A stretch of DNA of 64,000 bases from JBBIPA01 sp963820495 (GTDB lineage: Bacteria > Chloroflexota > Dehalococcoidia > GIF9 > UBA5629): positions 310,001 to 374,000 of the forward strand of contig CAWGAF010000002.1 of NCBI GenBank assembly GCA_963820495.1, given 5' to 3'. Positions within the stretch are counted from its first letter, which is position 1. Every line of letters starts with the position of its first letter. Positions 46,501 through 53,570 of this stretch are shown one piece after another. Below the pieces are notes generated by a model. It ran no database searches. It saw only the letters and a list, made by a program, of their open reading frames with translations, and was not told where the DNA came from. Made by a program: the position numbers and the translations under genes.

Positions 46501-46945
46501 TCTAGTCTCCCATATTCCTGCAGAATATGTCTCCAACGAAAATACCAGGATAACTTTCTACCAGAAACTGGCTGCCGCAAAAGAGGCTAAAGAAATAGCC
46601 GAGGTAGCTGATGAGCTTAGGGACAGGTTCGGAGCAATGCCGCAGCCAATTAAAAATTTATTATACGTGGTAAACATCAAACTGCTGGCTACCGAAGCAG
46701 GTGTAGAATCTATCTCAACAAAAAACAAACTGATTACTATACAGTTTTACCAAGCAAGAGAATTGAATTTCTCACACTTATTGAAGGACTATAAAGGTGG
46801 CATAAAAGCAGGTACCAAACAGATAACACTGGATATAAAGAATCTCGGAGATAGCTGGCAGGAAATATTGGGGAAAATACTCAACTGGGCAGGTAAAAGT
46901 TCTCCAGTTAATCCTCTACAACATAGTCGCGGAGAAGGTCAATAA
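43568..46945 (+). CDS. mfd: Transcription-repair coupling factor Mfd
   Basis: Mfd removes RNA polymerase stalled at DNA damage and recruits UvrABC. At 1125 aa it has the full domain order: UvrB-like N-terminus (UvrB homology ends near residue 260, with RRGGIVDIFP), a CarD-like RNA-polymerase-interacting domain (about 435-505, AGDYVVHIEHGIGKYNG), RecG-like helicase lobes with Walker A GDVGYGKTE near 598 and DEEQ near 698, the TATPIPRTLHMSL-type motif, GRVGRG, and the C-terminal TRCF domain. The gene ends inside the convergent ACP-like gene (38-base tail-to-tail overlap). Confidence 0.96.
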   Translation: MNLSILLSLIEQDPGYRELASKLTKLAASENKLVISDAAKSYLIAALYQNTNLPILVVTSQPENARRLYDELQTWCPSSAWLQFFPETDFLAEEFSSADSASVTERLQALSILAHYRDKSANSQRIPIIISSASAIASKTLPQSDFSKAYHTIEMGEDIDPLQLISSWQDIGYELEHLVEVPGTISRRGGIVDIFPMSSEMPVRIEFFGNRVESMRRFEPETQRSTKPVNSIIVTPAKENYRRSNSDTILNYLPDKVLLILDDLDEIRNVIETINAQYAEFQVTNAQNENTITDNPPLLSYDEFEAEIKKIKQQLILHSWNIEGSHQVRLQSLSIMAVPQYGGRLELFCKELKQKLAEKRRVVIISQQTKRLSEILQEEDILASPIGQLEQIPPLGSVTLVQGSLAEGWELKDRLTVLTDNEIFGMVKQRRLFKRRPVRHHRFVAELTAGDYVVHIEHGIGKYNGMTKMTTDGVEREYLVLEYSANDRLYVPTDQIDRVSRYIGGTDQPPRLSRLGTQEWALTKQRIKKSVNDMAEELLKLYAARETISGFAFSADGAWQQELESSFPYMETPDQLEAVKAVKADMEIKKPMDRLVCGDVGYGKTEIALRAAFKAVLNNKQVALLVPTTVLAQQHMGTFHERLQSFPIRVEVLSRFTPEKEQVSIIQGLADGTVDICIGTHRLLQKDVAFKDLGVLIIDEEQRFGVAHKEYFKKMRQEVDILTLSATPIPRTLHMSLAGIRDLSIMETPPENRLPINTYVGAYDDRLIREAILRELERNGQVFFIHNRIYNIQAVANKLSQLVPEARIAVAHGRMQEELEEVMADFAIHKSDVLLTTTIIESGLDMPNVNTLIIDESDKLGLTQLYQLRGRVGRGSNNAYAYFLFAGGKQLTPQARKRLRAIAEATELGAGFAIAMKDLEIRGSGNLLGAEQSGHIAAVGFDLYCRLLAEAIEEAKLKQAGKIEPQKVSPPPPSIALPLVSHIPAEYVSNENTRITFYQKLAAAKEAKEIAEVADELRDRFGAMPQPIKNLLYVVNIKLLATEAGVESISTKNKLITIQFYQARELNFSHLLKDYKGGIKAGTKQITLDIKNLGDSWQEILGKILNWAGKSSPVNPLQHSRGEGQ

Positions 46946-47165
46946 GGTCCTGAACGGTAACGATTTCCTCTACCGCTTCGTCTGGAATCTCAACCTTTCG
47001 TCGGGGTGTGCTGAATTTCTCTTCAATTACTGCCATTAACTCTGCCAAATCAGCGGAGGCGGCGTTAAAATCTTCGGTAAAAGAAGCCGAAGGCGTTACC
47101 AATTCTTCTTCAACACCAAGTTCTCTGGTAATTATTTTAGTTAGCCGCTCCAATATAGTCGCCAT
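46908..47165 (-). CDS. Divergent acyl-carrier-like protein
   Basis: This 85-aa protein has the size, helical layout and acidic character of acyl carrier proteins (LERLTKIITRELGVEEELV, SFTEDF, AELMAVIEEKF, VEEIVTVQDLIDLL). The phosphopantetheine site, normally DSL, reads ASA in FNAASADLAEL, so the serine is kept but both neighbours are changed. Modification by AcpS (encoded in the same cluster) is therefore uncertain. It lies downstream of nusB on the same strand and its last 38 bases overlap the end of mfd on the other strand. Confidence 0.75.
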   Translation of the reverse strand: MATILERLTKIITRELGVEEELVTPSASFTEDFNAASADLAELMAVIEEKFSTPRRKVEIPDEAVEEIVTVQDLIDLLRDYVVED

Positions 47166-47305
47166 CTCTTATCTCTCTGTTATGGTAGCTTAGCATGGTG
47201 GGCGGTTGGTTAGCAAGCCCTCAACCTGGTCCCATTATCCCTTCAAGAATATCAATGCTGGATAGGGTTTTGTATTCTTTCTAAAGGAGCTTTGTTTTTT
47301 GAGAG

Positions 47306-47417
47306 TGCTGAAAAACTCAGGTTCAACCCCCTTTATCCCCCAGTCTTGGGGGAATCGGGAATCTGGGGGACACCCCCAGACCCTCGGCAGGAAGGTTCCT
47401 GCACCTCTTTTTCAGCA
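47306..47417. repeat. MITE-like inverted-repeat element at the nusB 3' end
   Basis: This is a 112-base element bounded by perfect 10-base inverted repeats, TGCTGAAAAA at 47306-47315 and TTTTTCAGCA at 47408-47417. Similarity continues imperfectly inward (CAGGTTCAACC versus GCAGGAACC). Inside are further palindromes (CCCCCAGTCTTGGGGG and CTGGGGGACACCCCCAG). It has no ORF of its own and no obvious target-site duplication. Its right part codes for the last residues of NusB and its left part lies after the stop. Confidence 0.65.
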
Positions 47418-47851
47418 GTCTTTTTTTTAGATGCCGCTAGGCAATGGTCTGAATTGGCAATCACTGAACCCAGGACTCCGTTAATGAATTTTGGCGAGCT
47501 ATCGCCACTAAAACCTTTGGCTAGCTCCACAGCTTCATTAACGGCGACTTTAACTGGCACATCGCTATTGAACAGAATCTCGTAGATAGCGAGGCGGAGA
47601 ATATTTCGGTCGATAATGGCTAGCTGTTTCAGAGGGAACAGAGGAGCGAAGCGCCGAATTTCGTCATCTATAGCTTGTTTATTGTGAACAACTCCGTTAA
47701 CTAGTCCTCTGGCAAAATCGGTGGCTAATTTAGGTAAAGAGCTTTCTTGAATGGCTCGTGTTAAAACCTCATCAGTCTTATGGCCAGAGCTGTCAATTTC
47801 ATAAAGAACCTGTAAAGCTACGATTCTGGCTTTTCGACGTAATCCGGTCAC
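47333..47851 (-). CDS. nusB: Transcription antitermination factor NusB
   Basis: NusB acts with NusE (S10) in rRNA antitermination. At 172 aa the protein is longer than usual. The normal NusB part runs to about residue 138: RRKARIVALQVLYEID at the N-terminus, FARGLVNGV, LAIIDRNILRLAIYE, and VAVNEAVELAKGFSGDSSPKFINGVLG. The last 27 residues or so (AEKEVQEPSCRGSGG onward) are encoded by an inverted-repeat element and have no NusB counterpart. The tail is probably unstructured and harmless. The gene is in the fab cluster, 34 bases after fabD. Confidence 0.9.
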   Translation of the reverse strand: MTGLRRKARIVALQVLYEIDSSGHKTDEVLTRAIQESSLPKLATDFARGLVNGVVHNKQAIDDEIRRFAPLFPLKQLAIIDRNILRLAIYEILFNSDVPVKVAVNEAVELAKGFSGDSSPKFINGVLGSVIANSDHCLAASKKKTAEKEVQEPSCRGSGGVPQIPDSPKTGG

Positions 47852-47884
47852 TCGTTATTCACACCATCCAGCAGGAGATTAAAT

Positions 47885-48838
47885 TCACCGCATTTGTCCT
47901 TTACGCCAGTTCGATATCTCGGCAATGGAGTCGGCACTATTAATATTGAAAATCTGTGCCCCTGGACTAATTCGCTTGATTAATCCAGCGAGTACATTCC
48001 CTGGTCCTATCTCAAAGAAAGTGGTCACACCCTTGGCTATGGTAGCTTCTACTGACTGCTGCCACTTGACACAATGAACAATCTGGCTAACAAGCTCTTC
48101 TTTTATTGTTTCCACCGCCGTCAACGGTTGGGCGGTTACATTAGCTATAATTGGCACTGAAGGTTTACTAAAATTAACCCCTGCTACAGCATTTCTTAAA
48201 CCTTCCAGAGCCGGCTCCATTAAGGGAGAATGGAAAGCACCACTGACTTTTAAGGGTACTGTTCTGCGAGCGCCTTTTGTCTGTGCCAATCTCCGTGCCT
48301 TGTCCAGGCTCTCCTGAGAGCCACTAATTACAATCTGACCTGGGGAATTGATATTGGAGACTACAGCCCCCACAGACAGGCAAATATTTTCGACAACTTG
48401 TAAATCCAGTCCTAGGACAGCTAACATACCACCGTGCTTTCTTCTTCCAGCTTCGTGCATTAACCTTCCCCGCTCACGAACCAGGCGTACGGCATCGGAC
48501 AAACTAATCACACCAGCCACTACCAGCGCCGTAAATTCACCAAGGCTGTGCCCAGCAACAAAGGTAGGAGGTGGCAAAGCGTTGGTGGTAGCCTCCTGAG
48601 CTGCTCTGAGACAAGCAATACTTGTGGTTAATACTGCTGCCTGAACATTTATAGTCTGTGTCAGGTCAGACTCGGGTCCTTCAAAGCATAAACGAGAAAG
48701 GGGGAAGCCTAAAATACTGTCGACTTCGTCATAAACTTCCTTAGCTGAAGCGTAGTGGACATAAAGGTCTAAACCCATACCAACTGATTGAGAGCCCTGC
48801 CCTGGGAATACATAAGCGACCCTTACTTCCTCTGACAT
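47885..48838 (-). CDS. fabD: Malonyl-CoA:ACP transacylase
   Basis: FabD loads malonate onto ACP for fatty-acid elongation. It is 317 aa long with the N-terminal VFPGQGSQSVGMG, nucleophile Ser98 in GHSLGEF, catalytic His203 in SGAFHSPLM and the conserved Arg in VRERGRLM. GGAGG lies 9 bases before the ATG. It follows fabK by 12 bases in an operon with fabF and acpP. Confidence 0.95.
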   Translation of the reverse strand: MSEEVRVAYVFPGQGSQSVGMGLDLYVHYASAKEVYDEVDSILGFPLSRLCFEGPESDLTQTINVQAAVLTTSIACLRAAQEATTNALPPPTFVAGHSLGEFTALVVAGVISLSDAVRLVRERGRLMHEAGRRKHGGMLAVLGLDLQVVENICLSVGAVVSNINSPGQIVISGSQESLDKARRLAQTKGARRTVPLKVSGAFHSPLMEPALEGLRNAVAGVNFSKPSVPIIANVTAQPLTAVETIKEELVSQIVHCVKWQQSVEATIAKGVTTFFEIGPGNVLAGLIKRISPGAQIFNINSADSIAEISNWRKGQMR

Positions 48839-48850
48839 GATCTTTCCTCC

Positions 48851-49798
48851 TTATGATTTAAGCTTACCGAGCATCTCAAGGGTTCTCTCGGCTTCAGCCA
48901 TGATATTCTGTATTATCTGCTTTACCGGTTTTATCTCCGTTATCAGACCAGCTATCTGACCTGCCATAAGTGAACCCTCCTCTATATTACCCTGAATGAC
49001 CCCTAAATACAACCTCCCCCTGCCAAAATCCTCTAATTCAGATTTGGATGCTCCCGACTTTTCCAATGCCCTGAATTGTCGTGTCAACTTATTCTCCAAA
49101 CAGCGAACAGGGTGTCCTGTGGATTCTCCCGTAACCACTGTTGACCTATCCATGGCTTTAATTATCTGCTCTTTAAATTGGGGATGGGCAATACACTCAT
49201 CAGAGCAAATAAATCTTGTTCCCATCTGTACTCCCTGAGCTCCCAGAGCCAGCGCAGCAGCCAACCCCCGTCCATCAGCGATGCCACCAGCAGCTATCAC
49301 CGGTACCTTAACATTGTTGACTATTTGAGGCACCAGAGCCATGGTGGTAGTCTCACCGACATGACCACCAGATTCCATACCTTCAGCAATAATAGCATCT
49401 ATTCCTAATCTTTCCAGACGCTTGGCTAAGGCAACACTGGAGACAACCGGCATCACTACAATGCCCGCCTCTTTGAGGGCTGGAATATGCGTGCCTGGAT
49501 TCCCTCCGCCGAAGGTAACGATTTTAACCTTCTCTTCTAAAACTATCTTGAGGTTGTCATTGAGATACTGGGACATCAACATAATATTGATGCCAAAGGG
49601 CTTGCTAGTTCTCTCCTTGGTTAATCTGACTTGTTTTCTAATCCAATCTGGGGGAGCATCGCCACAGCCAATTATCCCTAAACCTCCAGCATCAGATACA
49701 GCGGACACTAGCTCGGCTGTCCCCAGCCAGGCCATACCGCCTTGCAGGATAGGATATTCGATATTTAACAGCTCACAAAGTTTAAAGTTATGCAGCAT
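48851..49798 (-). CDS. fabK: Enoyl-ACP reductase II (FabK) / nitronate monooxygenase family
   Basis: This FMN-dependent TIM-barrel reductase of 315 aa has the FabK/NPD signatures: YPILQGGMAWLG at the N-terminus, GINIMLM, IIAEGMESGGHVG near residue 140, and PVIAAGGIADGRGLAAALALGA. Its place between acpS and fabD supports the fatty-acid role (last reduction of the elongation cycle) over nitronate oxidation. The frame also opens two codons upstream at a TTG. I chose the ATG (MLHNFKLCELL). It overlaps the acpS stop by 11 bases. No FabI is in the window. Confidence 0.9.
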   Translation of the reverse strand: MLHNFKLCELLNIEYPILQGGMAWLGTAELVSAVSDAGGLGIIGCGDAPPDWIRKQVRLTKERTSKPFGINIMLMSQYLNDNLKIVLEEKVKIVTFGGGNPGTHIPALKEAGIVVMPVVSSVALAKRLERLGIDAIIAEGMESGGHVGETTTMALVPQIVNNVKVPVIAAGGIADGRGLAAALALGAQGVQMGTRFICSDECIAHPQFKEQIIKAMDRSTVVTGESTGHPVRCLENKLTRQFRALEKSGASKSELEDFGRGRLYLGVIQGNIEEGSLMAGQIAGLITEIKPVKQIIQNIMAEAERTLEMLGKLKS

Positions 49799-50168
49799 AG
49801 CCAACTACCATAGCAATAGCATAATGTTTGCTGTGAGACATACTGATGGCGAATTGGGACATCCCAATTTCCTTAGCCTTATCATATGCTCTGCCATGAA
49901 GCCGAACAAAAGGGGCACCATCGCTATTGGAAAGGACCTCAATGTCCTTCCAACCCAGGCCCCGAGCACCAGTGCCCAAAGCCTTCATCACTGCTTCTTT
50001 AGCCGCAAAGCGGGCAGCCAAACTGGAAGGCTTATTGCCACTGCTTTCCAGCTCAGCCTCAGTGTAAATGCGTTTGAGGAAAGAACCTTGCCAGCTCAAA
50101 GCAGCTTCCTCAATACGGTCTATCTCTATGATATCAACCCCGACAGCTATTCCCAGCGACTTCTCCAC
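49788..50168 (-). CDS. acpS: Holo-ACP synthase
   Basis: AcpS transfers phosphopantetheine from CoA to the serine of apo-ACP. It is 126 aa, the usual length, with the metal-binding GVDIIEIDRIEEA at the start and the signature RFAAKEAVMKALGTG near residue 60, ending FAISMSHSKHYAIAMV. The GTG start is preceded by AGGGGGAAA. It lies 16 bases after fabF and overlaps fabK. Confidence 0.95.
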   Translation of the reverse strand: MEKSLGIAVGVDIIEIDRIEEAALSWQGSFLKRIYTEAELESSGNKPSSLAARFAAKEAVMKALGTGARGLGWKDIEVLSNSDGAPFVRLHGRAYDKAKEIGMSQFAISMSHSKHYAIAMVVGYAA

Positions 50169-50183
50169 TTCTTTCCCCCTAAA

Positions 50184-51413
50184 CTAAGAATATTTGCTGA
50201 TAGCCAGAACTGAGTTGTGTCCACCAAAACCGAAAGCATTGGAAATAGTTAAATTTACTTTGCCAGTCCTGGCTTTATTAGGTACATAATCGAGGTCACA
50301 TTCAGGATCGGGATACTCCAGGTTTATAGTCGGAGGGATAATACCAGTTTCTATCACTTTACAGCATACCACTGCTTCCAGTGCCCCAGCAGCACCAAGC
50401 ATATGCCCAACCATTGATTTTACCGAGCTAACCGGTATTTTGTAGGCTCTATCGCCAAATGCTTTCTTAATGGCTCTGGTCTCGCTTAAATCGTTTAGCG
50501 GTGTCGAAGTACCGTGAGCATTAATGTAATCAACTTTATCGCGATCTATACCAGCCAGGGCAAGCTCGATCGCCTTTACTGCTGGGTCACCGCCTTCGGC
50601 AGGCTGAGTGATATGATAAGCATCCGAAGTAGCTCCGTAGCCAACAATCTCAGCCAGGATAGTAGCACCTCTTTGCCTGGCATAATCAAGGCTCTCCAGA
50701 ACTACGACTGCAGCACCTTCGCCCATAATAAAGCCGTCACGCTTGGCATCAAAAGGCCGTGATGCCTTAAGCGGGTCAGGGTTTCGGGATAAGGCACCTG
50801 CTTGCTGGAAGCCAGCAACGCCTATGGGAGCAATAGCAGCATCGGTACCACCAGCGACCATTATTTTGATTTCACCATGTTTAATCATTTTATAGGCGAT
50901 TCCAATAGAGTCCGCCCCTGTGGAGCAAGCTGTGACCAAGCACAAGTTGGGGCCCATAATTTTGGTGATTATGGATACCCGGCTGGCAGCGTTATCAGCT
51001 ATCATCATGGGTACAGTATAAGGGCTGACCCGAGATGGTCCTCTGGTATTCATCACCAGAATCTGCTGCTGCAATGTGTTTACGCCACCGATGCCGCTAC
51101 CTACTAGAACGCCGGCATCGTATTTATTCGAATCGTCTATCCTCAGCTTAGCATGCTCAATGGCTTGTAAGCTAGCTGCTACGGCAAATTGGGTAAACCT
51201 GTCTGAATACTTGGCAGTAGTTGGATCCAGATAACTGAGCGGGTTAAAATTCTTGACTTCGGCAGCGACTTTAACACTGAAGTTTGTAGCATCAAATAAA
51301 CTGATATGTCCTATTGATGACTTACCAGCTATAAAGCCTTGCCAGGTATCTTCAATATTTGAGCCCAGCGGTGTAACTGCTCCGTAGCCTGTAATTACGA
51401 CCCGATTAGGCAT
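50184..51413 (-). CDS. fabF: 3-oxoacyl-ACP synthase II
   Basis: FabF condenses malonyl-ACP with acyl-ACP in elongation. It is 409 aa with the Cys-His-His triad: Cys163 in TACSTGADS, His300 in NAHGTSTPLND and His337 in VGHMLGAAGA, plus Lys332. The N-terminal RVVITGYGAVTPLG and the C-terminal NAFGFGGHN are typical. Its start overlaps the acpP stop by 8 bases. Confidence 0.96.
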   Translation of the reverse strand: MPNRVVITGYGAVTPLGSNIEDTWQGFIAGKSSIGHISLFDATNFSVKVAAEVKNFNPLSYLDPTTAKYSDRFTQFAVAASLQAIEHAKLRIDDSNKYDAGVLVGSGIGGVNTLQQQILVMNTRGPSRVSPYTVPMMIADNAASRVSIITKIMGPNLCLVTACSTGADSIGIAYKMIKHGEIKIMVAGGTDAAIAPIGVAGFQQAGALSRNPDPLKASRPFDAKRDGFIMGEGAAVVVLESLDYARQRGATILAEIVGYGATSDAYHITQPAEGGDPAVKAIELALAGIDRDKVDYINAHGTSTPLNDLSETRAIKKAFGDRAYKIPVSSVKSMVGHMLGAAGALEAVVCCKVIETGIIPPTINLEYPDPECDLDYVPNKARTGKVNLTISNAFGFGGHNSVLAISKYS

Positions 51414-51669
51414 CTTGCGTTCTTAATTTTGTCGCTTTTGACTTGGATTCTATCAGAGCTACAGCATCGCCAACAGTGACAAGATTTTCCAGTTCCTCAT
51501 CCGGCAGATAAAAGCCAAAGGCATCTTCCATGGCTAAAGCAAGTTCCACTTTAGTCAAAGAGTCTATTTCCAAATCTTCAGTTAGCCTAGCTGCCGGCAC
51601 TATCTTGGCCTCATCTATTCCTGGTTGCACCTTGATTATAGCCTGCTTCATTTTTTCGAAAACATCCAT
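51406..51669 (-). CDS. acpP: Acyl carrier protein
   Basis: This 87-aa acidic protein carries growing acyl chains. The 4'-phosphopantetheine attachment site is canonical: Ser in LEIDSLTKVELALAMED. It has a C-terminal extension (KSKATKLRTQDA) that is basic and longer than most ACPs. It is the first gene of the overlapping acpP-fabF-acpS-fabK-fabD run. Compare the divergent second ACP-like protein at the end of the cluster. Confidence 0.95.
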   Translation of the reverse strand: MDVFEKMKQAIIKVQPGIDEAKIVPAARLTEDLEIDSLTKVELALAMEDAFGFYLPDEELENLVTVGDAVALIESKSKATKLRTQDA

Positions 51670-51758
51670 CTTGTCTCCTTTGGTTTCCCTGACTGCGCTG
51701 TAATCAAATGGCTACGATACATTAGTTTGACACAACACAGCAGTAAGCTGAATATTCG

Positions 51759-51956
51759 CTATCCAGCCTTTTTCTTGGGGCTTTTTATCTCGATTACTTC
51801 ACGGCCATTATAGGTGCCACAGGTAGGACAAACATGATGAGAGATTTTCAGACTATGACATTGAGGACAATCAACCATTGCTGGAGCACTCAGCGCCATA
51901 TGGCTGCGTCTTTTCCCTTGACGTGATTTTGGATATTTTTTCTTAGGTAATGCCAT
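51759..51956 (-). CDS. rpmF: Ribosomal protein bL32
   Basis: This 65-aa 50S subunit protein starts ALPKKKYPKSRQGKRRSH and has a zinc-binding CPQC ... CPTC pair (CxxC twice), the Cys-plus form of L32. A short basic tail follows (IKSPKKKAG). The gene is directly behind DUF177, with start and stop adjacent, an order found in many bacteria where rpmF is linked to fatty-acid genes. Confidence 0.95.
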   Translation of the reverse strand: MALPKKKYPKSRQGKRRSHMALSAPAMVDCPQCHSLKISHHVCPTCGTYNGREVIEIKSPKKKAG

Positions 51957-52466
51957 TTAAACTTTCTTCCCCTTTCCTAGGTTGACTAACTTTGACCAGC
52001 GTGGGTCTGTTATCTGACTCGGGCATGAGCAAGAACCTTTATTAAGGTTACGCCCACAAGATGGGCAGATCCCGGCACAATCGGGGCGGCAAAGCACCTT
52101 CATGGGCATTGCCATCGCCATATACTGGTTCAAAGCTTCATTCAGGTCCATTACATGATTCTGATCCAGGGTAAAACTACCAGGATCGACAGGCAAAGGC
52201 GCACCGCTGATAATATCTATGCTGGGAAGATATTCATCCTCTATATCAAAAGTGACTCGAAAATCGACTGGCTCGAGGCATCTATTACAGATATCTTTGG
52301 CACTGGCGGTCATGGAACCCTGAACCAGTACACTGCGATTGGTATGAATTAAGGTCACCTTGCCCTGGACGTGATTGGTATCATCTTCACCAATAAACTC
52401 ATCAACTTCATAGCTCCTGGTGGAGCCTACTGGTTCCTTAAGCAATTGGGCGACATTAATATACAT
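51957..52466 (-). CDS. DUF177 (YceD-like) protein
   Basis: This 169-aa protein of the YceD/DUF177 family has been linked to 23S rRNA accumulation in plants and bacteria. Signatures are KDICNRCLEPVDF near residue 82 and FDIEDEYLP. A C-terminal Cys-rich part is likely zinc-binding (LCRPDCAGICPSCGRNLNKG, near 130-150). It sits directly before rpmF, as in most genomes. A 15-base palindrome (CAGCTTTCAAAGCTG, 52486-52500) lies 20 bases upstream of the start, and an IS element begins less than 90 bases upstream. Confidence 0.88.
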   Translation of the reverse strand: MYINVAQLLKEPVGSTRSYEVDEFIGEDDTNHVQGKVTLIHTNRSVLVQGSMTASAKDICNRCLEPVDFRVTFDIEDEYLPSIDIISGAPLPVDPGSFTLDQNHVMDLNEALNQYMAMAMPMKVLCRPDCAGICPSCGRNLNKGSCSCPSQITDPRWSKLVNLGKGKKV

Positions 52467-52545
52467 TTTAAAGTCCCACGTTGAGCAGCTTTCAAAGCTG
52501 AAAACCTATTATAAGCGGGGAAAACTGAGTATGTCAAGAATTCGC

Positions 52546-53445
52546 TTAATTCTCCGTAAATATCCGACAGTCTACCTCCTTCTTTAATCTTTGTAATGGT
52601 GGCTTCATCCCTAAGCTCATATGTGGACGATGATAATGATAGCGCTTCAGGAAAGATTCTACCATTTCTATGCACTCAGGCAATTGTTTAGCACGATATT
52701 TTGACCAGCCCAGGCACTCTTTTCTTACCGTTCTGTTGAAACTCTCAATATAAGATTGTTCATTTTTACGATATGGCCTAGCTACCCTGTGACGATCACA
52801 GAAAGAATGTACATGCATGAGGAAGTCTGCCTTAAACTCTGGACCGCCATCAGTCTGAATAAGATGCACATGCTGCCCAAATCTCCTCTTCATACTCTTA
52901 ACTAGAAATCTGGAACCGTACCTGGCAGTGAGCTCCGGAGCTAATAGAATATCTGCCTCTCTGGTAAAAATGTCTATCGCAGTGAATGCATAAATGTCCC
53001 CGAAATCAATTGTATCCATCTGAATTACTTCTCTGGGCATTGATGCTTTTGGTATCAATCCTCTCACTTTATTTTTCTTCCATTTGGACCGAATTAAATA
53101 TTTCTCCGCTAGTATCTCATATATCTTAGGAACCGAGAGGTGGATACCACGTTCAAGCTCTAAATAATATTGAATCTTCTGACCACAACAATAGTATTCG
53201 CGCTCCCTGATTTCCCAGACTAATCTCTTTACTAGCGGGTCTACTTGCCTTCTTTTCCTCTCACCTTTCTTGGATTGCTCGTAGTTATCCAGGAATGAGA
53301 GAAGTCCATGTTCTTTGATGTTCTGTATCCAGATATGTATGGTCTCGCGATTTTTATCCAGCCTTTTAGCAATGTGTACCTTAGGAATTCCTTGTTCATA
53401 TAACTCCCAGCAAAGTGTTATTAATGTCCTGTTTTGCATGTCCAT
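52546..53445 (-). CDS. IS transposase with integrase core (IS481-like)
   Basis: This is a 299-aa DDE transposase. An N-terminal helix-turn-helix (IPKVHIAKRLDKNRETIHIWI, split over residues 19-40) is followed by a second one in LSVPKIYEIL. The integrase core shows Asp in IQMDTIDFGD, Asp in LIQTDGGPEF and Glu in NEQSYIESFNRTVRKE. The C-terminal YHYHRPHMSLGMKPP is typical of the IS481/IS3-like group. It appears full length. The stop codon falls just outside the left inverted repeat, so the last residues are coded through the element's end. Confidence 0.9.
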   Translation of the reverse strand: MDMQNRTLITLCWELYEQGIPKVHIAKRLDKNRETIHIWIQNIKEHGLLSFLDNYEQSKKGERKRRQVDPLVKRLVWEIREREYYCCGQKIQYYLELERGIHLSVPKIYEILAEKYLIRSKWKKNKVRGLIPKASMPREVIQMDTIDFGDIYAFTAIDIFTREADILLAPELTARYGSRFLVKSMKRRFGQHVHLIQTDGGPEFKADFLMHVHSFCDRHRVARPYRKNEQSYIESFNRTVRKECLGWSKYRAKQLPECIEMVESFLKRYHYHRPHMSLGMKPPLQRLKKEVDCRIFTEN

Positions 53446-53476
53446 GATTTTACATGGACTGTCGGATTTCTACGGA
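52553..53476. mobile_element. IS481-like insertion sequence with terminal inverted repeats
   Basis: The ends are TCCGTAAATATCCGACAGTC (52553-52572) and, on the other strand, TCCGTAGAAATCCGACAGTC (53457-53476). They match at 18 of 20 positions. The element is about 924 bases and holds one transposase gene. No convincing target duplication is seen beside these ends, so the true ends may lie a few bases further out. It separates DUF177 from the M20 peptidase gene. Confidence 0.85.
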
Positions 53477-53570
53477 AACATTGCGGGATTTCGTAGTTGC
53501 AGGGCATTGTCAATAAGACAGGCTGTAGCATCAGGGAAAGAGAGCAAAGGGATAAGAGCCGATAAAGAGC

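Noticed and set aside
48000..50200. Plus-strand open frames of 80-260 codons opposite fabD, fabK and acpS
   Set aside because: They are antisense shadows of well-supported fab genes with no ribosome sites or recognisable domains.
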